From NCBI GenBank assembly GCA_014529385.2, contig CM043950.1:64870935-64934934 (forward strand): DNA of 64,000 nt, written 5' to 3'. The notes beneath the pieces were generated by a model, which worked only from the letters and a program-made list of their open reading frames with translations, had not been told where the DNA came from and did not search any database. The stretch is from Adiantum capillus-veneris (lineage: Eukaryota > Streptophyta > Polypodiopsida > Polypodiales > Pteridaceae). Below, in pieces: positions 59,074 through 64,000 of the stretch (position 1 is its first letter; each line of letters starts with the position of its first letter). Made by a program: the position numbers and the translations under genes.

Positions 59074-59626
59074 TCAGTACTTATTTGACATATGAAGTAG
59101 TTGTGGCCAAGTAATCTTTGGTCCTTGAGAACTCACATCAGCTGTCAAGTCATAAGGTTGTGTCCGAGATCCCATAGGGAAATCAGAGATGTCAATTTGA
59201 GACCTAGTACGGGTCTTTCTCTTCTTGGCTTCATCTTTAGCTGCCCGAGATGTACTTGCTTCATTGCTTGCATCCTTGCTTGTTTCTTTACCTACTTCTT
59301 CTTGGACACGCACACGTTTGATAGGCATTGTAGCCACTTCATCTATCTTCATCTTCCCTTTAGCTATTTCTTCCTGGTTGCTTCTGCCCTTGAGGACCTC
59401 CTCCATCCTTATGATGCTCACATTTGGTTGAGTAGCAGGGGCTTGAGCTTGAGCACGAGGTGGTTGCAAAATTTGAGGTTGCGGTTGCTCTTGTGCCATT
59501 TTTGTAAACCGATCCACGACTACTAAAATGGAGTCAAATCCTTGTGACAAGGGTAGCTCTACAAAGCTTCGACGACAATGGTCAAAAATGGTGAGCACGA
59601 GGGCAAAGCGAAGTAAGCTAGTAAGT
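59074..59626 (-). pseudogene. Chimeric Ty3/gypsy fragment (integrase piece joined to gag-pol linker)
   Basis: On minus the frame reads ELPLSQGFDSILVVVDRFTK, the integrase core strand of Ty3/gypsy elements, and then without a stop AQEQPQPQILQPP, a charged KR-rich linker and YDLTADVSSQGPKITWPQLL, which belongs before the protease in related elements. The order is therefore scrambled: a recombinant or deleted copy. The frame's first residues (MPKLCLVSRKIPHG) come from the adjoining LTR-like repeat. Ends at 59074 (stop). Confidence 0.55.
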
Positions 59627-60155
59627 GGCTCAAGCCCATGAGGAATTTTTCTTGAAACTAGACATAGTTTTGGCATTAGAAATTTTGTAAATGTTCTTCT
59701 GAAGCAAGATCAAGTCCATTGTCACCCAATTTGGTGTCCTTTTTCCTTCCCTACTTCTCTTTCTTTTGCTCTTTTAGTGTCTCGTAGTGTCCGCAGTGTG
59801 GATATGTGTGCCCCTCGAATGAGCGTTGTTCTCTGTAAAGAGAGTGAGAGAGAGATAGTGTGTGCATTGCAAGGGTTAAGAAAAACCATGATGGTAGGTG
59901 TTTGTGATGTTGTTCTCTTGCCAAGTGTCTGTGTTGGAATGTGTGTAAACGGTGGTCTACTAGTGCTAGTTGTACTTTTGGAAGGTGTTTTGAGAGGATA
60001 TGGGTGCTATGAAGGACTTGAGCTATAGAGAGGCCATTGTCTTGTGTTTTGAGTGTGTTCCTTATTCCCCCTCTCCGACTTTTGGTGCCCCCACAGAGGA
60101 GCACACTGATTTCTTCTAGGTTGATGAGAAGGAAAAATGTTTTGCGTAGGAAACC

Positions 60156-60401
60156 ATGGTGACATGGATCTATGGACCAATTTTCAAAGGGGAGGAGAAA
60201 CCAGACGAGTGGATGGCAGATTTTGAGTTGTATATGCCATCACTGTGTATGTCTAACAAAGATAGCAAGATGCAACTTCTCAAGTCTAGATGGCTTACTA
60301 TGGCTTTCTATGTAGCATTTTTTGGTTATTTATACATTTATCACTCACAATTTGTGAATTTGGAAAAAAAAGGCTACATGACTGACATCTTTACTTCATA
60401 A
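60156..60401 (+). pseudogene. Retrotransposon gag N-terminal fragment (copy B)
   Basis: MVTWIYGPIFKGEEKPDEWM, ADFELYMPS, KLMQ-type region QLLKSRWLTMAFYVAFFG, open for 81 codons; the last ~30 are the LINE-type 3' end. It is the least damaged of the three copies and shows that the A copies were shortened by indels near SKMQ. Confidence 0.5.
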
Positions 60402-60463
60402 ACACGACGCACATAAAATTGTAGACTAATACATGTATTTTGTTTACTTTAGAGAGAAATAAG

Positions 60464-60598
60464 GGACAAGTATGTGTCATAAGCAATGCCTGGTCAACAT
60501 CCCATCATAAGTATATGTCATAAGCAATGCCTGGTCAACATCCCATCATAAGTATATGTCATAAGCAATGCCTGGTCAACATCCCATCATAAGTTTGC
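60464..60598 (+). repeat. 41-45-bp tandem repeat, three units
   Basis: AAGTATATGTCATAAGCAAT plus GCCTGGTCAACATCCCATCAT, three times; the matching stretch in copy A is present once per subunit. Confidence 0.85.
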
Positions 60599-60711
60599 CA
60601 TCATTAACTTGCCAAGAGTCACATGTTTTAATGACGTCTTAAGTAGACCCAAAAAAATTCCATGAATAGGACTGCTTAATAAACGGCATATAACAAAAGT
60701 AATCTTCCCAA

Positions 60712-60783
<72 letters not shown>

Positions 60784-60787
60784 TTAT

Positions 60788-60830
<43 letters not shown>

Positions 60831-60832
<2 letters not shown>

Positions 60833-60966
60833 TTATTTGACATACACATATAGACCTTGTAAGTGGCATGCTTCTAATGAGAGGTGTAATAATTGTAGAC
60901 ATGAATATTATTGGATACAACATCCAGATTGCTTTTCTCATGCAAAACAATTCTCCAATCACTACC

Positions 60967-61043
<77 letters not shown>

Positions 61044-61160
61044 ATTTGACATACACATATAGACGTTGTAAGTGGCATGCTTCTAATGAGAGGTGTACTA
61101 ATTGTAGACATGAATATTATTGGATACAATTCTCCAATCACTACCTTTCAACTCAACGTT
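60831..61160 (+). repeat. ~208-bp local duplication with CT/CA arrays
   Basis: GGTTTATTTGACATACACAT, GGCATGCTTCTAATGAGAGG and GACATGAATATTATTGGATA occur at 60830-60925 and again at 61038-61130; single copies in A1 and A2. Confidence 0.8.
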
Positions 61161-61500
61161 ATAACAAATTGAAGGTTATTGACTAAAGCAACCAAAAAAA
61201 AAATCCAATGTCTGGTCATTGTTGGAAATAATACAGCTTCAAAAAAAAAATCCAATGTCTGGTCATTATTTGAAATAATAAAGTTTCAAATGTTTACTTG
61301 CAATAAACATTCATTCATCAATAAACAAATGAGCCCAACCATCTCACCAGTTTTTGGAAAATTCATTTATTTGGCTATACATTATTCTTTGTTATGCCTT
61401 TTCTCAAGAGAAAATTTTAGACACTTGACCATTTTTTAAAATTTCATCCTGATTGTCTCGTGCCTTATGTTACATTGGTATGGCCGACGGCCTCTGATTG

Positions 61501-61537
<37 letters not shown>

Positions 61538-61992
61538 ATACTCATCTACAGGTGATACTGCTGAAGGTGGCGGGATCAAAGAGCTCGCGACACGTATCAA
61601 AGGGGTGTCGGGTAGAAGAAAAACTATTCAAGTTTTTTCAACACAAAAATGAGCTACGAACCAAAATGATGTGTCTTTTATAATACTTATAAAAAATATA
61701 GCATAATATAATATTGATGTGCAAAGCAAATAATCTCTCTCTCCCCCTCTCCATAGCCTAAATAAAAAGAAGTGACATGGAAGGACTACTCGTTTACAAA
61801 CTTAACAAGGTGGACTATGGCCTACACAAAAGGCTATTTTTTAAGAATTTCATAATAAAAAGCTTTCATTGCAAGAGAGAGAAATAGAATGTGACGCTAG
61901 TATTTGAAAACATGTCTATCTCAATAAAATATAAGGTTTTTTTAAAAAAGTGTAACAGTTAATTATTTATACTATAATATATTCCAAAAGCA

Positions 61993-62148
61993 TCTATTAA
62001 CATAATATGGCGGAAGAGAAAGTCCTTTGCACTTGTCGTAATCTGCGATCGAAAAGCTAAAGTCCAAAACAAAAATAAACCTTTTTGCATGCGATAAAGA
62101 GAGAGAAGGGGAGAGAGAGAGGCCATCGAAGACGATCGATCGTACTAG
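61993..62148 (+). mobile_element. Small Helitron X (156 bp)
   Basis: TCTATTAACATAATATGG at the left, CTAG at 62145-62148, flanked by A (61992) and T (62149). Copy A has the empty site: CCAAAAGCA joined to TAAAACATAATG at ~40378. Hairpin ATCG-AAGA-CGAT lies 8-10 bases before the end, with GAGAGAGAG directly upstream. Sister of X' at 41685. Confidence 0.82.
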
Positions 62149-62929
62149 TAAAACATAATGTTTGACACAATACTCAATACACAAAATAGAGATACACAAA
62201 TGTCAACACTCTCTCACGAGTCCCGAGGGCGTAAAAAAAATAAAAACAATGTGAATGCAAGAAAGGTGAAGCCATATCCAAGTAGTGAAATAAAAGGTGA
62301 AATAACAAGGTTAAGAGTAGCATGTATGTTAAAATCAACACCTATAACCACATATCATTTTTGTTGTGTTTTGATATAAAATCAAATTGTCCATTATATA
62401 TATAAATCGCACATTTCTTATATATTATGAAGGGTCCTTTTAAACAACAAGAAATATGCACATTGGCAATGTAAAACAAAATAGATTGAAAAGGAATTCA
62501 AATAAAAACAACAAAATAAAAGGACCTATTGACAAACTAAAGCAAAATAACATCAAATATTGTCTGATTGAGTGCATAATAAAAGGTAGGTCTACAAGAA
62601 AAGAAAATAATAAAATAATTTCATGAAATAGATCTATACGAGGCCCTTAAATGAAAGCATTGTTTCAAAAATAAAAATAGTAAAAGAAATTTCATGGAGT
62701 TAATACTTCACATCAGGAGGATGCACTCCTTAATTTCTTATTGTTCAAGGTCTTTTTGAGCAAGCAAAAAAGACCCATTTAATATAGTGAATTCAACGGA
62801 CATTTAAGGTCCACTGAAAACATTGGAAGTATGCCTACCAGAACTCTCCTCTAAGGCTTCTTGGAGCTACATGTAGGTGTCCATCGAATCATAAATGCAC
62901 CTAGGCCTCATTTAGCTTTACATTGACAG

Positions 62930-63540
62930 TGTTCCCGTTTTTCAAAATTCCTTTCCTTCCAATAATCGAGAAAAATCAGTTTTCCAAGCATATCCTTTCC
63001 TTGAGTTTGCCAAGAGGAAATTTTAGAAAATTAGCAGTGTTTTTCAGGTTTTTACACTATCTTTTCTCTATTTTGGGGTGGAAATTCTCCTTTTCCCCTT
63101 GCACTCAACCGACATTTTTGAAATTGAAAATGGCACGAGACTAAGCTGAGGCACGTTTCACACTGTTTCCTTCATTTTGCCAAGAGGGCATTTTAGGAAA
63201 TTAGGGGCATTTTGTAGGGTTTTAGACTATTTTTCTCTATTCTGGGATGAAATTTCTCCTTTTCCCCTTGCTCTCAATTGCAAGTTTTGAATTAGAAGTG
63301 GCATGCGTTAAGTTGAGCCACCTTTTCCTTGGCCATCATTTAGGCTTACAACAACGTTCGAGGAAAAAATTATTTTTACAAACATGCAGAAAACCTTTCC
63401 GTCACTTTAAACTTTGCCAAGAGGAGATTTTACGAAAGTAGGGGTATTTATCAAGATTTTACACTATTTTTCTCTATTGTGGAATGGAGTTCCTCATTTT
63501 CCTCTTACTCTCAAACGGCACTTTTAGGATCGAGAACGAC
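62930..63540. repeat. hAT-type MITE relics, copy B
   Basis: Two to three diverged units with TTTTCTCTATTTTGGGGTGG, CTTTTCCCCTTGCACTCAAC and GCACGAGACTAAGCTGAGG; matches 42995-43440 and 43673-43800 but lacks the 216-bp unit present in copy A. Confidence 0.6.
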
Positions 63541-63693
63541 ACATTATTAAGCTCAAAAACATTTTCCCCGAATATTGCTTGGCAAGATGTGCAACATGGC
63601 TCCCTCCCAATCCATACAACGAGTTTGTAGAGTAGTTGCGCTCGTAGTGGCTCACACCATGTAGATGACTTGCTCTCCTTTTGCAAGACTCGC

Positions 63694-63736
<43 letters not shown>

Positions 63737-64000
63737 CATTGGTTGTTTCTTTGATGTTCAACACATGAGCATGGTGGGAACCCTAGACCATCAACACACA
63801 CTCTTGGGTCTAACTCAACTTGGTATCTCAAATTGCATAGTCCATGGACAAGAATAGTGTGAATGGATAAAGTGGGGGTACCTTTTCTGATTGGTGTACC
63901 TCTATCCACTAGGTCATTAATGCCTTTGAATTTGATGTTTTTTTGCATGTGTCTAAAAAATGTGTCAAATCCATTTAAAAGATATGATAGTAGGTTAGCC

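Larger units (their letters stand above)
59627..64000 (+). repeat. Segmental duplication, copy B (truncated by window end)
   Basis: Collinear with 30145-44260. Starts in the LTR-like repeat (CTCAAGCCCATGAGG) right after the gypsy fragment. Has the unduplicated form of the block that is doubled in A, a private 41-bp tandem repeat, and Helitron X. CT/CA/GA arrays 60714-60830, 60969-61035, 61503-61534 and 63697-63733. Confidence 0.88.

Overview
This is eukaryotic, plant-type nuclear DNA with no complete host gene that I can recognise. It is an intergenic, repeat-on-repeat stretch. The recognisable host-derived coding matter is broken pentatricopeptide-repeat (PPR) fragments of the large land-plant PLS type (motifs such as VDMYAKCGALQKA), one captured heavy-metal-associated (HMA) domain, and an unrecognised split gene. 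The expanded PPR debris, very abundant GA/CT and CA/GT microsatellites, a Helitron-type helicase carrying an endonuclease domain, Copia, LINE and CACTA elements together suggest a large-genome non-seed plant, most likely a fern. That assignment is an inference. Layout, left: 1-3132 is PPR debris plus one reverse-oriented copy of a ~2 kb LTR-like repeat. A complete 8108-bp CACTA (En/Spm) transposon occupies 3133-11240, inserted in PPR debris with a GTG target duplication; it carries a TNP2-like gene (six exons, two in-frame stops), a TNPA-like gene (three exons), a tRNA-derived SINE-like segment and the captured HMA fragment. PPR debris resumes at 11241-12480. Middle: 12.5-24.9 kb is microsatellite-rich with decayed, mostly unrecognised ORFs. 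Two forward copies of the LTR-like repeat lie at 25.0-27.3 kb and 28.3-30.6 kb, the second followed by a gag-like start. From 29.77 to 33.8 kb a ~2.08 kb block is tandemly duplicated. Right: a large segmental duplication links ~30.1-44.26 kb (copy A) with 59.63-64.0 kb (copy B, cut by the window edge). Comparing A and B exposes exact empty sites for a 5.6-kb Helitron-like element (34728-40351), two ~160-bp Helitrons, a 5'-truncated LINE and a 216-bp hAT-type MITE. Between the copies lie a complete Copia element (45288-50883, TSD TAGAC) that splits an unrecognised gene, a further LTR copy, a decayed Helentron-type helicase plus endonuclease (53.6-56.2 kb), a second LINE fragment and a chimeric Ty3/gypsy fragment. 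How the parts relate: the CACTA gene pair are the transposase and DNA-binding partner of that class, and the Copia gag-pol is the replication machinery of its own element, but both show disabling changes. The small Helitrons have canonical TC...CTRR ends and cannot be assigned to the helicase remnant. A repeated feature is that the small Helitrons carry a GA array directly before their 3' hairpin, which offers a route for spreading microsatellites.
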